From Gibbsiella quercinecans (GTDB lineage: Bacteria > Pseudomonadota > Gammaproteobacteria > Enterobacterales > Enterobacteriaceae): a stretch of DNA of 64,000 nt. Of this stretch, positions 8,553-17,735 are shown piece by piece; position 1 is the first letter of the stretch; each line of letters opens with the position of its first letter. The translations under genes were made by a program, and so were the position numbers. The DNA is taken from the NCBI RefSeq assembly GCF_002291425.1, contig NZ_CP014136.1, forward strand, positions 3,968,001 to 4,032,000, in the 5' to 3' direction. A model generated the notes under the pieces. That model was given only the letters and a program-made list of their open reading frames with translations. It was not told the origin of the DNA and made no database searches.

Positions 8553-9338
8553 ATGGATTTAGGCATCGCGGGGAAACGCGCGCTGGTGATGAGCGCCGGC
8601 GGCGGGCTGGGCAGCGCGATTGCGTTGGCGCTGGCAAATGAAGGCGTGACGGTTTGCCTGGCCGATAAAAATGAAGCGGCGCTGGCGGAAACGGCAGAAA
8701 AAGTGCGTGCCCAGCAGGGCACCGCCCATGTTTTTAGCTGGGACTTAAGCGATGAGGCGCAATGGCGCGCTGGCATTGCGGCGCTGCTGGAGCGCGTCGG
8801 CGGCATCGATATCCTGATTAACAATACCGGTGGCCCGCAGCCGGGGCCGGCTTTCGGGCATGACAGCGCCATCTGGCGCAACGCCTTTGAATCCATGATT
8901 ATCCCGGTTATCGGCATTACCGATATGCTGCTGCCGGGGATGCGTGAACGTGGATGGGGCCGGATTATCACCAGCACCTCCTCCGGGGTGATCACACCGA
9001 TTGCCAACCTGGGGTTATCGAATGCGACGCGGATTTCTCTGCTCGGCTGGTCTAAAACGCTGGCGCGCGATGTGGCGGCGCAAGGGGTTACCGCGAATAT
9101 TATCGTACCAGGCCGTATTGCTACGGCGCGGACCCGTTTTCTTGATGGCGCCCGGGCGAAACGCGAAGGGCGGGAGCTGGCCGATGTGGAAGCCGCAAGC
9201 ACCGCCACCATTCCGTTAGGCCGTTACGGCCGCCCGGAAGAGTATGCCGATGCGGTGGCCTTTCTGGCCAGCGATCGGGCGGCTTACATCACCGGTACTA
9301 CCCTGCGGGTTGATGGCGGCTTAATCAATAATATCTAA
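8553..9338 (+). CDS. Short-chain dehydrogenase/reductase of a divergent subfamily
   Basis: 261 residues from the ATG at 8553, preceded by AAGG and lying 11 bp after the aminotransferase stop. The Rossmann motif is present in an altered form ([14 protein letters not shown], residues 11-24), as are the NNTGGPQPG segment near residue 90 and the C-terminal [11 protein letters not shown]. The catalytic YxxxK is not there: where it should be, the protein reads LSNATRISL. This substitution occurs in a recognised SDR subfamily often annotated as FabG-like, whose chemistry is poorly known. Probably co-transcribed with the aminotransferase. Confidence 0.8.
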   Translation: MDLGIAGKRALVMSAGGGLGSAIALALANEGVTVCLADKNEAALAETAEKVRAQQGTAHVFSWDLSDEAQWRAGIAALLERVGGIDILINNTGGPQPGPAFGHDSAIWRNAFESMIIPVIGITDMLLPGMRERGWGRIITSTSSGVITPIANLGLSNATRISLLGWSKTLARDVAAQGVTANIIVPGRIATARTRFLDGARAKREGRELADVEAASTATIPLGRYGRPEEYADAVAFLASDRAAYITGTTLRVDGGLINNI

Positions 9339-9378
9339 CGGCCGGTGCGGTATTCCACCGGCTTACAGGAGATGGCAT

Positions 9379-10086
9379 ATGACCTTGTCTAAAGACGCAG
9401 CGGCGTTCGCTACGCTGGCCAATATTACGACGGCTACGCTGACCACACTGTTATTGAAGAAGGGGCTGCGCAACGTCTGGATCCGTGGGGCGTTCCCCCT
9501 CAAATCCGGTTTGCCTCGCACCATCGGGCGTGCTTTCACCGTCCGTTTTATTCCCGCCCGTGAGGATTTGGCGACGCCGGAATCCTGGAGTTCCCCGAAG
9601 TCGACGCGTGCGGCGATTGAACTGATGCCGGAAGGCTGTATCGCGGTGGTTGATGCCAACGGCGTACAGGACGCCGGGTTCTGGGGCGATATTCTGTGCG
9701 CGCGGATGGCTAAACGCGGCGTTGCCGCGCTGGTCAGCGATGGCGTCGTTCGCGATCGGGCCGGTGTACTGGAAACCGGTCTATCGGTGTGGGCACGCGG
9801 TGCCGCCGCGCCGCCTTCGGTAGCCGGGTTGACCTTCGTTGACTGGCAGCAGCCCATCGGTTGTGGCGGTGTTGCCGTTTTCCCGGATGACGTTATCGTC
9901 GCCGACCAGGACGGCGCGGTTGTGATCCCTGCCGCGTTGTTGGACGACATCGTCGAACTGGCCGTTGAGCAGGAGCGCCTTGAAAGCTGGATCATGGCCG
10001 AAGTTAACGCGGGCGCCGCATTGCCGGGGCTTTACCCGCCGAATGAAGAAAACCGCGCTCGCTATGAGGCGACGAAAAAACAGTAA
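9379..10086 (+). CDS. RraA-family protein (HMG/CHA aldolase-like)
   Basis: Protein of 235 residues with a GGAG ribosome site before the ATG. It carries the RraA/HMG-aldolase signature: GDILCARMAKRGVAALVSDG followed by VVRD (near residues 98-122), where the Arg and Asp bind substrate and divalent metal in the aldolases. Members either cleave 4-hydroxy-4-methyl-2-oxoglutarate-type acids to pyruvate or, as in RraA itself, bind RNase E. In a metabolic operon with an aminotransferase and a dehydrogenase the aldolase or decarboxylase role is far more likely. A strong terminator follows directly. Confidence 0.8.
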   Translation: MTLSKDAAAFATLANITTATLTTLLLKKGLRNVWIRGAFPLKSGLPRTIGRAFTVRFIPAREDLATPESWSSPKSTRAAIELMPEGCIAVVDANGVQDAGFWGDILCARMAKRGVAALVSDGVVRDRAGVLETGLSVWARGAAAPPSVAGLTFVDWQQPIGCGGVAVFPDDVIVADQDGAVVIPAALLDDIVELAVEQERLESWIMAEVNAGAALPGLYPPNEENRARYEATKKQ

Positions 10087-10603
10087 TTCTCTGCTGATAA
10101 CATCGCGGCGGCTTGTGAATAATAAAGCCGCCGCCGTGTTTTAATGGCGTCTTTTAATTTCCCCGTAGTTCGCTGCATTTTTTATTTCCCCCATTGCACC
10201 CTCTATTTTCCCCGTTTTGGCAATATTGAATTGGCTGACTTTATACCCTAACTTGTCAAAAATATTGCTGCACCAGTACGGTGAAAATAATCGGTGATTT
10301 GCACCTGGCTGGGGATTACGGGTATTGATTATTACTTTATTTCTTTATCACCGCGGGTGGAAATATGTATTTTCTACCGCCTGATGCGATTTTTGCCATC
10401 AGTTCCGCCTTTTTATCGCCTTATCGGTGGTTGACTCATCGCGTTTGTTTATCAGTTATTTGATATACAAAACATTTTCCTGATTGGTCAGTCTGGTCCC
10501 GCCCTTGCATTTATTTAGGGTAGCTAATTGAGAACTAGCTTTGCGGGCAGCGAGCATGATGTCAGCGCTGTTCATCCTTAGCAGACAACCAGACGGGTGA
10601 TAT
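10087..10603. other. 517-bp non-coding spacer upstream of the symporter
   Basis: After the terminator this stretch is AT-rich and holds no convincing gene. A pyrimidine-rich element of the form TTT(T)CCCC occurs three times (about 10158-10164, 10186-10191 and 10206-10213), roughly 20-30 bp apart. The symporter promoter should lie in the right half. I see no riboswitch-like fold. Confidence 0.4.
10105..10143 (+). terminator. Rho-independent terminator after the RraA-like gene
   Basis: GCGGCGGCTT at 10105-10114 pairs perfectly with AAGCCGCCGC at 10125-10134 across a 10-base loop, followed by CGTGTTTTA. It lies 19 bp beyond the stop codon and marks the end of the aminotransferase-SDR-RraA unit. 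Confidence 0.75.
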
Positions 10604-11935
10604 ATGTCATATGAACTAGAGTCTGATTTTACTGATATACGCCAGGCCTCAGTGCCTGATCCGGCCTCAATACGGATCGCAAAACGTGCGGCGATAGCTT
10701 CCATGACCGGTACCGCGATTGAATATTATGAGTTTGGTATTTATGGGTTTATGGCGGTGATTATCGGGCCGCTGTTTTTCCCCGGAGATAATCCTGCGGC
10801 GGCATTGTTGTCTATTCTGGCGGTGTTCGGCAGCGCCTTCTTTATCCGGCCGTTGGGCGGTATTTTGCTGGGGCGTATTGGCGATCGCGTGGGGCGGCGG
10901 AAGGTGTTGTTGTTAACCGTGATTGGCATGGGCGGGGCGACGGCGGCGATCGGCATGTTGCCGGTGACCGCTTCCATCGGCATTGCGGCGCCGATACTTC
11001 TGGTTTGTTTACGCCTGATACAGGGTTTTTTTGCCGGCGGGGAGATTATTGGCGCGGCGGCGTTTGTTGCTGAATCATCGCCCACCGGGCGGCGGGGGTT
11101 TTATGGCTCATTTACCCCGGTTGGCGTGGCATTGGGCGGCGCGCTGGCGGCAATTATTTGTGGCCTGGTCACCACGATTCTTGATCCGCAGCAATTGCAG
11201 GCCTGGGGGTGGCGTATTCCATTTCTGTTGACGTTGCCGCTGGTGCTGTTTTCTGTCCATGTTCGTCATCAGGTGGAGGAAACGCCGGCATTCAAAAGGT
11301 TTATCTCCGGCAATAAAAAAGTGGTGCATACGCCCTTTATGTCGGTATTGCGCGAGCACTCTTCGGCGTTGTTTCGGGTGATTATGCTGACCTTTGGGCA
11401 AAATGCCGGCTACTGGATTGGGGTGATATTTATGAATATTTATCTCACCACCTATCTGGGATATGAAAAGAGCCATGTGTTTTGGTTGATGGCGGCACTG
11501 GGATTATGCGTGGCGGCGATGATGCCGTTTTGGGGCGGGCTATCCGACCGGCTGGGGCGGCGTAAATTATTATTAACCGGTTTTATTGGTTATGTAGTGA
11601 TCGTTATTCCGATGATGTTGTTAATGGACAGCCACAATATTTGGATTGCTGCGCTAGCGATGTTGATTGCAACACTGCCGATGCCGATTATTCAGTCCGT
11701 GGGCTACCCAACGTATGCCGAGCAATTCCCGACGTCGGTACGTTATACCGCGATGGCGATCAGTATTAATATCGGGGCGATCCTCGGTGGCGGTATCACT
11801 CCGTATCTGGTCACTGCGTTGATCAATAAAACCGGTATGTTGTTGATGCCGGGCTTCTTTATGGCGTTCGCCGCATTCTGTAGCCTGTTCACCCTGCTGC
11901 GTATGCGTGACACGCACAATGATGTGTTGAAATAA
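10604..11935 (+). CDS. MFS transporter, metabolite:H+ symporter (MHS/ShiA-ProP) family
   Basis: Protein of 443 residues with twelve predicted membrane segments. Family signatures: MTGTAIEYYEFGIYGF at residues 34-49, equivalent to the GxxxEWYDFxxYG motif of the MHS family, and GRIGDRVGRRKVLL between helices 2 and 3, repeated as GLSDRLGRRKLLL between helices 8 and 9. Members import organic acids, betaines or shikimate with protons across the inner membrane. It follows the aminotransferase/SDR/RraA genes on the same strand but beyond a terminator and a 517-bp gap, so it has its own promoter. Substrate unknown. Confidence 0.87.
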   Translation: MSYELESDFTDIRQASVPDPASIRIAKRAAIASMTGTAIEYYEFGIYGFMAVIIGPLFFPGDNPAAALLSILAVFGSAFFIRPLGGILLGRIGDRVGRRKVLLLTVIGMGGATAAIGMLPVTASIGIAAPILLVCLRLIQGFFAGGEIIGAAAFVAESSPTGRRGFYGSFTPVGVALGGALAAIICGLVTTILDPQQLQAWGWRIPFLLTLPLVLFSVHVRHQVEETPAFKRFISGNKKVVHTPFMSVLREHSSALFRVIMLTFGQNAGYWIGVIFMNIYLTTYLGYEKSHVFWLMAALGLCVAAMMPFWGGLSDRLGRRKLLLTGFIGYVVIVIPMMLLMDSHNIWIAALAMLIATLPMPIIQSVGYPTYAEQFPTSVRYTAMAISINIGAILGGGITPYLVTALINKTGMLLMPGFFMAFAAFCSLFTLLRMRDTHNDVLK

Positions 11936-11946
11936 TAGGTGCATCC

Positions 11947-11964
11947 CGGCATGTGGGCATGCCG
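11947..11964. terminator. Stem-loop between convergent symporter and LysR genes
   Basis: CGGCATG-TGGG-CATGCCG, a perfect 7-bp stem 12 bp past the symporter stop. There is no clear U-run, so it may be a weak bidirectional terminator or an mRNA-stabilising hairpin. Confidence 0.4.
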
Positions 11965-12051
11965 TGTTACTGGCGGCCAGCGTTGGATATAACATGGCGC
12001 CCCGAATTCGGGCACAAGACAACACCGGGCCAGCGGCGCCGTTGATGCGGG

Positions 12052-12984
12052 TTACTCGATAAATTTTATCCAGTGTTCCCCCTGCCGCTGGCAGTAATTT
12101 CGGCAGACGTTATGCGCGATGTTTGCCACATCGGCGATCAGCGGGGAGGCGTTTTTCATGTAGGAAATCGCAAGTTGGAACGGCGGGGAACCCGGTAACG
12201 CCAGCTCCTGTAATGCGTGATGTTCCAGCGGCTCTTTAACCAAGATCCCGGGCATGATCGCCACCCCGACGCCTTCGCGCACCAGCGCCACCAGCGTGGC
12301 CAGCGAAGGTGTGCCGGAAATGCGTAATTCGCTGGGGAGCAGGCCGTGTGCCGATGCCAGTTGTTGGGCGACGGCGACCGCGGATTCATAAGGCACTGAA
12401 CCGCGCATTTGGGTCAGGAGCTGTTGACTTAAAATGTTGCGGACAAGATCATGCGTGGGGATAAGCCGGGGATGAGCGATCCAGTGTATGGGCAATTCGG
12501 CGATCGGCCGGGTGATGGCAAACGGATTATTACTTTCGTCGTCTTTAACCCGAATCAATAAATCAATGTCGCGCCGCATTAATTGTTCTTTCAGGTTAGT
12601 GGTGAGTTCGACCGACAGATCGAGAGTAACGTCCGCCATCATGCGGTTCATCTCTTTCATAAATTCTGGCAGGAACGTATGTACGACGGTTTCAATAATA
12701 CCGATACGTATTTTGCTTTTTTCTCTGCTGGGGGATTTAGCCATGCGCTCCAGTTGCTGCGTCGATTCCAGCAAACGTTCGGCATAGGGCAATAGCCGTA
12801 AACCATCGGGGGATAATTGCAGGGTTTTATGATCCCAGTTAAACAGCACGACATTCAGTTCCGCTTCCAGCTTTTTTACACGCATAGAGATTGCTCCTGG
12901 CGTGGAATATAAGCGTTTGGCAACCTGACGGACACTGCCGATATGGGCTAACAATACAAAAGTCTCAACAAATCGCGTGTTCAT
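12052..12984 (-). CDS. LysR-family transcriptional regulator
   Basis: Protein of 310 residues. Helix-turn-helix in residues 1-60 (IGSVRQVAKRLYSTPGAISM, then RVKKLEAEL), then a LysR substrate domain with GVGVAIMPG near residue 245. The recognition region STPGAISMRV departs from the usual LTQPAVS pattern, so its operator may be unusual. It is divergent from pxpB, with about 265 bp between them that should contain both promoters, and is the likely regulator of the PxpBC operon. Confidence 0.86.
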   Translation of the reverse strand: MNTRFVETFVLLAHIGSVRQVAKRLYSTPGAISMRVKKLEAELNVVLFNWDHKTLQLSPDGLRLLPYAERLLESTQQLERMAKSPSREKSKIRIGIIETVVHTFLPEFMKEMNRMMADVTLDLSVELTTNLKEQLMRRDIDLLIRVKDDESNNPFAITRPIAELPIHWIAHPRLIPTHDLVRNILSQQLLTQMRGSVPYESAVAVAQQLASAHGLLPSELRISGTPSLATLVALVREGVGVAIMPGILVKEPLEHHALQELALPGSPPFQLAISYMKNASPLIADVANIAHNVCRNYCQRQGEHWIKFIE

Positions 12985-13250
12985 TCATGCCTCTGGTTGG
13001 TGCAATGAATGCTATGGCCGGTAAATTTGCCCATGATGAGTGCCATAACGGTTAAATTTAGCTGAACAGATACTCAGATTATTCTGCGATAGACATCATA
13101 ACCAGTCTATTCAAATAATAACAAAGCGTTTTATGGTTCCTGGAGTAAGAGAATGATATCCACTTTGCCTGCTTTTTTACTGATGTTTTCGCGGCTACGG
13201 TGAATGCCAGGGGAAGGGGATCTTTTTTATTTTGTCATCAGGTTTTGATT

Positions 13251-14036
13251 ATGTTTAAACATGATAACGATTTTTCTTTTATGCCCGATGCTTCGGCGGA
13301 GTTCCCTTGGGCTGGCGGCGGTATTGTTGCTTCCGGCGACAGCTGCGTCATTCTCGAATTTTCTTCAATATTTTGCCCCGAGGCTAATCATCAGGCCGCC
13401 AACGCCGCGGCCATGCTAACCGCGGCGAAACAGGCCGGCAAGCTAATCGGCGTTTTGGATATCGTCCCGGCTATGGTGACGGTTGGGGTTCACTACCTGC
13501 CTGAACGGATCCGCTGTGGCGAGGGCGAAAGCTCGCCCTATAAGGCGCTCTGCCGGCAGATTATTGCAGTTTTGCAGGCGCCTTTCTCGGCGACGCTTCA
13601 GCCGCCGCGGCAAATCGACATTCCGGTCTGTTACGGTGGTGCGTTCGGGCCCGATCTTGCTCAAACGGCGGCGCTTTGCGGCTTGTCGCCGGCGGCCTTA
13701 ATTGAAAAACATACCGCACACTGGCTGGATGTGCTGATGCTGGGGTTTGCCCCGGGGCATGCTTATATCGGCATGTTGGATAGCACGCTGAACCCCCCGC
13801 GACGCGCGACGCCACGGACGCAGGTGCGGCAAGGCAGCATTGGCATCGCGAATCGGCAATCGGTTATTTATCCGATGGATTTGCCTGGCGGCTGGAACAT
13901 TATTGGCCGGACGCCGTTAACCGTGTTTGCGACTGACAGGGAAGAACCATGTTTATTCCGTAATGCCGATCGCGTGCGGTTTGTGGCGATCGATGAACCG
14001 ACGTTTTATGCCATGGCACAGGAAGCGCAGCGATGA
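13251..14036 (+). CDS. pxpB: 5-oxoprolinase subunit B (KipI/allophanate hydrolase subunit 1 family)
   Basis: About 261 residues from ATG 13251; a GTG at 13200 in frame is an alternative start. The C-terminal half has the KipI-family landmarks IEKHTAHWLDVLMLGFAPGH, then YIGMLD and TPRTQVRQGSIGIANRQSVIYP. PxpB works with PxpC and PxpA in the ATP-dependent hydrolysis of 5-oxoproline to glutamate. It overlaps pxpC by four bases (ATGA), giving coupled translation and a 1:1 complex. No PxpA (LamB/YcsF family) gene occurs anywhere in the window, so either pxpA is elsewhere or this pair has another partner and substrate. Confidence 0.85.
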   Translation: MFKHDNDFSFMPDASAEFPWAGGGIVASGDSCVILEFSSIFCPEANHQAANAAAMLTAAKQAGKLIGVLDIVPAMVTVGVHYLPERIRCGEGESSPYKALCRQIIAVLQAPFSATLQPPRQIDIPVCYGGAFGPDLAQTAALCGLSPAALIEKHTAHWLDVLMLGFAPGHAYIGMLDSTLNPPRRATPRTQVRQGSIGIANRQSVIYPMDLPGGWNIIGRTPLTVFATDREEPCLFRNADRVRFVAIDEPTFYAMAQEAQR

Positions 14037-14974
14037 GTATTCAGGTTATTAAACCGGGTTTATGCACCACCCTTCACGATTCGGGGCGCTATGGGCATCA
14101 GCATTTAGGCATTCCTGTCAGTGGGCCGATGGATGAGGTGAGCCACACCGTGGCCAATCTGCTGGTGGGGAACCCCGGCAGTTGCAGCACGCTGGAAGTC
14201 ACCCTGGTCGGGCCGGAGCTGTTGTTCCAGTCGCGTTGCCTGATGGCGATCGCCGGGGCCGATCTTTCCGCCACGCTGGATGGGCGGGCGATACAACCCG
14301 GCGTTGCGGTGCGGGTGGAAGCCGGCAGCATATTGCGCTTTGGCCAGCGAATATCCGGCGCGCGCGCCTATATTGCGGTACATGGCGGCTATCTGATCCC
14401 GCCGGTATTGGGCAGTTGCAGTACCTATCGCCACGGCGGTTTTGGCGGCATGGCCGGCCGCCCGTTACAGGCCGGGGATCGTATTGCGATTCCGTCTTCG
14501 TTCAAAAATGCATTGCCGCGCTTACCGCTGCCGCGTAGCCTGCGGGTCGATCTGTTGGCGGCCGCGCCGATCCGGGTGATCCCCGGGCGGGAATGGCGCT
14601 ATTTTACCGAACAAGCCCAGCAGGCGCTGACGGAAAAGGATTACCAGATCTCCAGCGCGTCGGAGCGCATGGGCTATCGGTTGAGCGGCGCCGCGTTGCC
14701 GCTGCGCGAACCGCTGGAGCTACTTTCAGAAGCCGTTGCCTTCGGCACTCTCCAGGTGCCCCCCAGCGGCCAGCCGATTCTGTTGATGGCCGATCGTCAG
14801 ACCACCGGCGGATACCCCAAAATCGCGCATGTCATCAGCGTCGATTTACCCCTGTTGGCCCAGCGTCTGCCCGGGGAGACGATCCATTTTACCTGGTGCG
14901 ATCTTCATCACGCGCAGGCGTTGCGGACTGAACGCGCCCGCCTGCTTGATTCATTGGCGGAATATTATGGTTAA
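14033..14974 (+). CDS. pxpC: 5-oxoprolinase subunit C (biotin-dependent carboxyltransferase-like, KipA family)
   Basis: Protein of 313 residues, standard for PxpC. Family segments are clear: HDSGRYGHQHLGIPVSGPMD at residues 15-34, ARAYIAVHGGY near 109, SERMGYRLSG near 208 and ILLMADRQTTGGYPKIAHV near 250. It forms the catalytic complex with PxpB, whose stop codon overlaps its start. Family members are cyclophilin-like domain proteins related to urea amidolyase and allophanate hydrolase subunit 2. Annotation as 5-oxoprolinase depends on a PxpA, which is not adjacent here. Confidence 0.87.
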   Translation: MSIQVIKPGLCTTLHDSGRYGHQHLGIPVSGPMDEVSHTVANLLVGNPGSCSTLEVTLVGPELLFQSRCLMAIAGADLSATLDGRAIQPGVAVRVEAGSILRFGQRISGARAYIAVHGGYLIPPVLGSCSTYRHGGFGGMAGRPLQAGDRIAIPSSFKNALPRLPLPRSLRVDLLAAAPIRVIPGREWRYFTEQAQQALTEKDYQISSASERMGYRLSGAALPLREPLELLSEAVAFGTLQVPPSGQPILLMADRQTTGGYPKIAHVISVDLPLLAQRLPGETIHFTWCDLHHAQALRTERARLLDSLAEYYG

Positions 14975-15204
14975 GCGGGGTTTTATCTACTCCCCGCCCA
15001 GGCGTTGATACGTAATATCTTTATTATTGGCGGCATCTTGGCATAAACAATGAAATAAATAAGGCTGCTGTTGTGCAATGGCACAATATTGGTGCAGGCA
15101 TTGTCTATAAATATTAAACAGCCATCGTGATTATTTCTGGTTAGACATCACGCCGTAGCTGCAAAAGAATAAGGCTTCCCATAATTGATTATCAGGTGAT
15201 GATA

Positions 15205-15990
15205 ATGGCTACGATTTGGCATAATCCGGCGGAGTTCCGTCAGGCCGTTCGGCAACGGCGTTTTACTGTCCCAACGGCCGGGCAGTGCCCTGGATATACC
15301 CAGGGTAATCTGGCGGTTTTGCCGCACAAATATGCTGATGCGTTTTTACGCTTTGCCCGGCTTAACCTTAAATCCTGCCCGGTGATCGGCATGACGGAAC
15401 CGGGTAACAGCAAAGTACCGGAGCTTGGGGATGTTGATATCAAAACCGATTTCCCTTCCTATTATGTGTTCCATGATGGCAAACGCGTCGCCGAGGTGGA
15501 AAATCTGCACGATGTCTGGCGTGACGATTTAGTCGGTTTTGTTATTGGTTGTTCCTATTCATTTGAAGATGCATTACTGGACGCCGGGATCCCGATCCGC
15601 CATATCGAACAGGGCACCAATGTGCCGATGTATATCACCAATATTGCCAATGGCCGGGCAGGCGATTTTGCCGGTAACATGGTGGTGAGCATGCGCCCAA
15701 TGACGCCAGCGCAGGCCATTCGTGCGGTGCAGGTTACCTCGCGTTTTCCTGATGTGCACGGTGCGCCGGTGCATCTGGGGGATCCTGCCCTGATCGGCAT
15801 TAGCGATATCGACGCGCCTGATTTCGGTGGCCGTTCGCTGATTAACTCGGGTGAAATCCCGGTATTTTGGGCATGCGGCGTTACGCCGCAGGAAGCCATT
15901 CGTTCCGCCGGCCTGCCGTTTGCGATTACCCACGCCCCGGGCCATATGGTGGTGACGGATATTCGCAATAGCCATCTGGCGGCATTTTAA
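15205..15990 (+). CDS. DUF1445 putative hydro-lyase / D-glutamate cyclase-like protein (YcsI family)
   Basis: 261 residues from the ATG at 15205, chosen because an AGG lies eight bases upstream; in-frame GTG 15196 and ATG 15199 are alternatives. Typical family segments: [20 protein letters not shown] near residue 26, [20 protein letters not shown] near 114, [12 protein letters not shown] near 136, and the terminal [15 protein letters not shown]. In Bacillus, ycsI sits with the kip/pxp genes, and the Pfam family was linked to D-glutamate cyclase (D-glutamate to 5-oxo-D-proline). Its place after pxpBC fits a 5-oxoproline or D-glutamate pathway. Enzymatic activity remains an inference. Confidence 0.82.
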   Translation: MATIWHNPAEFRQAVRQRRFTVPTAGQCPGYTQGNLAVLPHKYADAFLRFARLNLKSCPVIGMTEPGNSKVPELGDVDIKTDFPSYYVFHDGKRVAEVENLHDVWRDDLVGFVIGCSYSFEDALLDAGIPIRHIEQGTNVPMYITNIANGRAGDFAGNMVVSMRPMTPAQAIRAVQVTSRFPDVHGAPVHLGDPALIGISDIDAPDFGGRSLINSGEIPVFWACGVTPQEAIRSAGLPFAITHAPGHMVVTDIRNSHLAAF

Positions 15991-16169
15991 CGCGGGCGCC
16001 CGTAAGCAAAATAAATCAGCCGTTGCCCGTCAATATGCACTTTGCCGCTGCCGGCGATGAAGCAGATGTTGACGGCAACAACAGGATGCTTATTCTGAAC
16101 CGTGTTCGTTTTTTATTCAGGTTGGGCCGGCCCTTAACCACGGCACCGACGAAAAATGGAGGTCACAGA

Positions 16170-16376
16170 ATGAAAGCTTACCGATATATCACCGGGCCAG
16201 ATGATGCTGAGTTTTGCCAACGGATTACCAAACTGCTGAACAATGGGTGGGAAATCGCCGGCCCCGCCACGTTAACATTCGATACTGAACGAAAGCGCGT
16301 TATCTGCGGCCAGCCGATAACCAAGGAGATTTCCAGCCTGGAATATACGGATGATGTCGATCTGAATGCCATTTGA
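16170..16376 (+). CDS. DUF1737 domain small protein
   Basis: 68 residues. ATG at 16170 is preceded by GGAGG at a good distance (TGGAGGTCACAG); the longer in-frame extension to 16023 has no such site. The sequence (AYRYITGPDDAEFCQRITKL, then LNNGWEIAGP) matches the DUF1737 pattern of a short alpha/beta domain ending in an acidic tail. Function unknown. It follows the D-glutamate cyclase-like gene by about 180 bp and may be the last gene of that unit. Confidence 0.75.
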   Translation: MKAYRYITGPDDAEFCQRITKLLNNGWEIAGPATLTFDTERKRVICGQPITKEISSLEYTDDVDLNAI

Positions 16377-16468
16377 GAGGGTCCTTGGCTATACCGCCGG
16401 GCCGCTAAAAGGATAACGGCGTTACCTGCAACCCGGGTCATAGCGTTCATCGGCCTGGCGCCGGCTAT

Positions 16469-17671
16469 TTACCTGCGTTGAGATTTCGCCGCCCTGGTTC
16501 CGCTAAGGCACATCAGTAAGGCAATCGAGGCCAGTAGAATGAATCCGCCATGCCAACCGCCGCTCAATTGATGGATCATCCCGACCACAATCGGCCCGGT
16601 TGAGGCCACGATGTAGCCAACGCCTTGCACAAAAGAGGAAATTCGGCGGTTTTCATCCAAATTGCCGGCGATGTCGATGACCAACGTGAAGACCACCAGA
16701 AAGCCGCCTCCGGCGCCGATCCCGCCGCAAATTATCCATAGCGGCCACAGGCCGGGATAAGCCAACAGCCCGGCCGGCATACAAAACCACGCCAGGCCCA
16801 CGATAAGAAAGCGCGTAGCCTTGGAAAAATGCGCGGCCGAACCCAGCCAGGGGATGCCAAAGCAGCCGAGGATACCGAGGATCTGAAACAGTGAGGCCGC
16901 CATACCTGCGCCGCTGGTATTCATATTTGCGGCGTGTTTCAAATAGTCCGGCAGCCAGGCGGTCATGGCGTAAAACAGGAATGTGTGTGCTGAAAATGCG
17001 ATGGCCAGTAACCAGACCACCGGGCGGCGCCATACTTGCTCTGCGCTTGCCCGCTGGGACGGCGTTTGCTCAACGGCCTCCCGTTGGGAAGAAGAGAAGG
17101 GCGGCTGCATGGCCGCCGGTGAGGAATGCTTAACATGGTTGGCCGCCAGCCATAGCATGATGGCCAGTACGGCCAGCCCGCTCCAAACGGCCAGCGCGGC
17201 GCGCCAGCCGATCACCGCGGCTAACGGCGCTGTCAACGCGGCGGTCAACATGGCGCCGATGCTCATCGACATGACATATAACCCGGTAATCAGGCTCGAG
17301 CGGTGCTGGAAATCCCGGGCGATTACCATCAGGCTGGCGATGTTGCCAAGCGTCAAGGCCGCGCCAAGGAGCAATGTCCCCGCCAAAACCAGGCTTAATC
17401 CATCAGCTGAACGCAGCAAGGTTCCCAGCGTCACGCCGAACAGGGTGACATAAATGGCCTTCTCGATACCTACGCGCGCAATGATCGCTGACGCGACGGG
17501 CGCCAGTGCGCCGAAGCACAATACTGGAATCGTCGTCAGTAATCCCGCCAGGCCTGAATTAATATGCAGATCGGTCTTAATGAACTCAATCACTGATGGC
17601 AATGATGTCAGCGGCGCCCGCAGATTCATCGCCAATGTGATAAAGGCAAACAACAGCAGTGAATGATACAT
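16469..17671 (-). CDS. MFS transporter, CynX/NimT family
   Basis: About 400 residues from the ATG at 17671; an in-frame GTG at 17695 would add eight residues but has no ribosome site. Twelve membrane segments. The first helix reads LAMNLRAPLTSLPSVI, the NLRPAxxS signature of the CynX (cyanate/2-nitroimidazole) family, followed by ILARVGIEKAIYV-like linker sequence. It lies on the same strand as, and 64 bp downstream of, the MFS gene at 17736, so it may be the last gene of the leftward flavin-reductase operon. Substrate unknown. Confidence 0.82.
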   Translation of the reverse strand: MYHSLLLFAFITLAMNLRAPLTSLPSVIEFIKTDLHINSGLAGLLTTIPVLCFGALAPVASAIIARVGIEKAIYVTLFGVTLGTLLRSADGLSLVLAGTLLLGAALTLGNIASLMVIARDFQHRSSLITGLYVMSMSIGAMLTAALTAPLAAVIGWRAALAVWSGLAVLAIMLWLAANHVKHSSPAAMQPPFSSSQREAVEQTPSQRASAEQVWRRPVVWLLAIAFSAHTFLFYAMTAWLPDYLKHAANMNTSGAGMAASLFQILGILGCFGIPWLGSAAHFSKATRFLIVGLAWFCMPAGLLAYPGLWPLWIICGGIGAGGGFLVVFTLVIDIAGNLDENRRISSFVQGVGYIVASTGPIVVGMIHQLSGGWHGGFILLASIALLMCLSGTRAAKSQRR

Positions 17672-17735
17672 ATGTTTTCTCTGGCCTTTAGTCACACCGG
17701 CAGTATTCCGCCCCCGCAGAGGACTGCCTCTGGTT

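Noticed and set aside
8261-9211. Open frame of 316 codons on the minus strand
   Set aside because: Antisense to the aminotransferase end and the SDR; composition rich in Ser, Arg and Pro with no domain.
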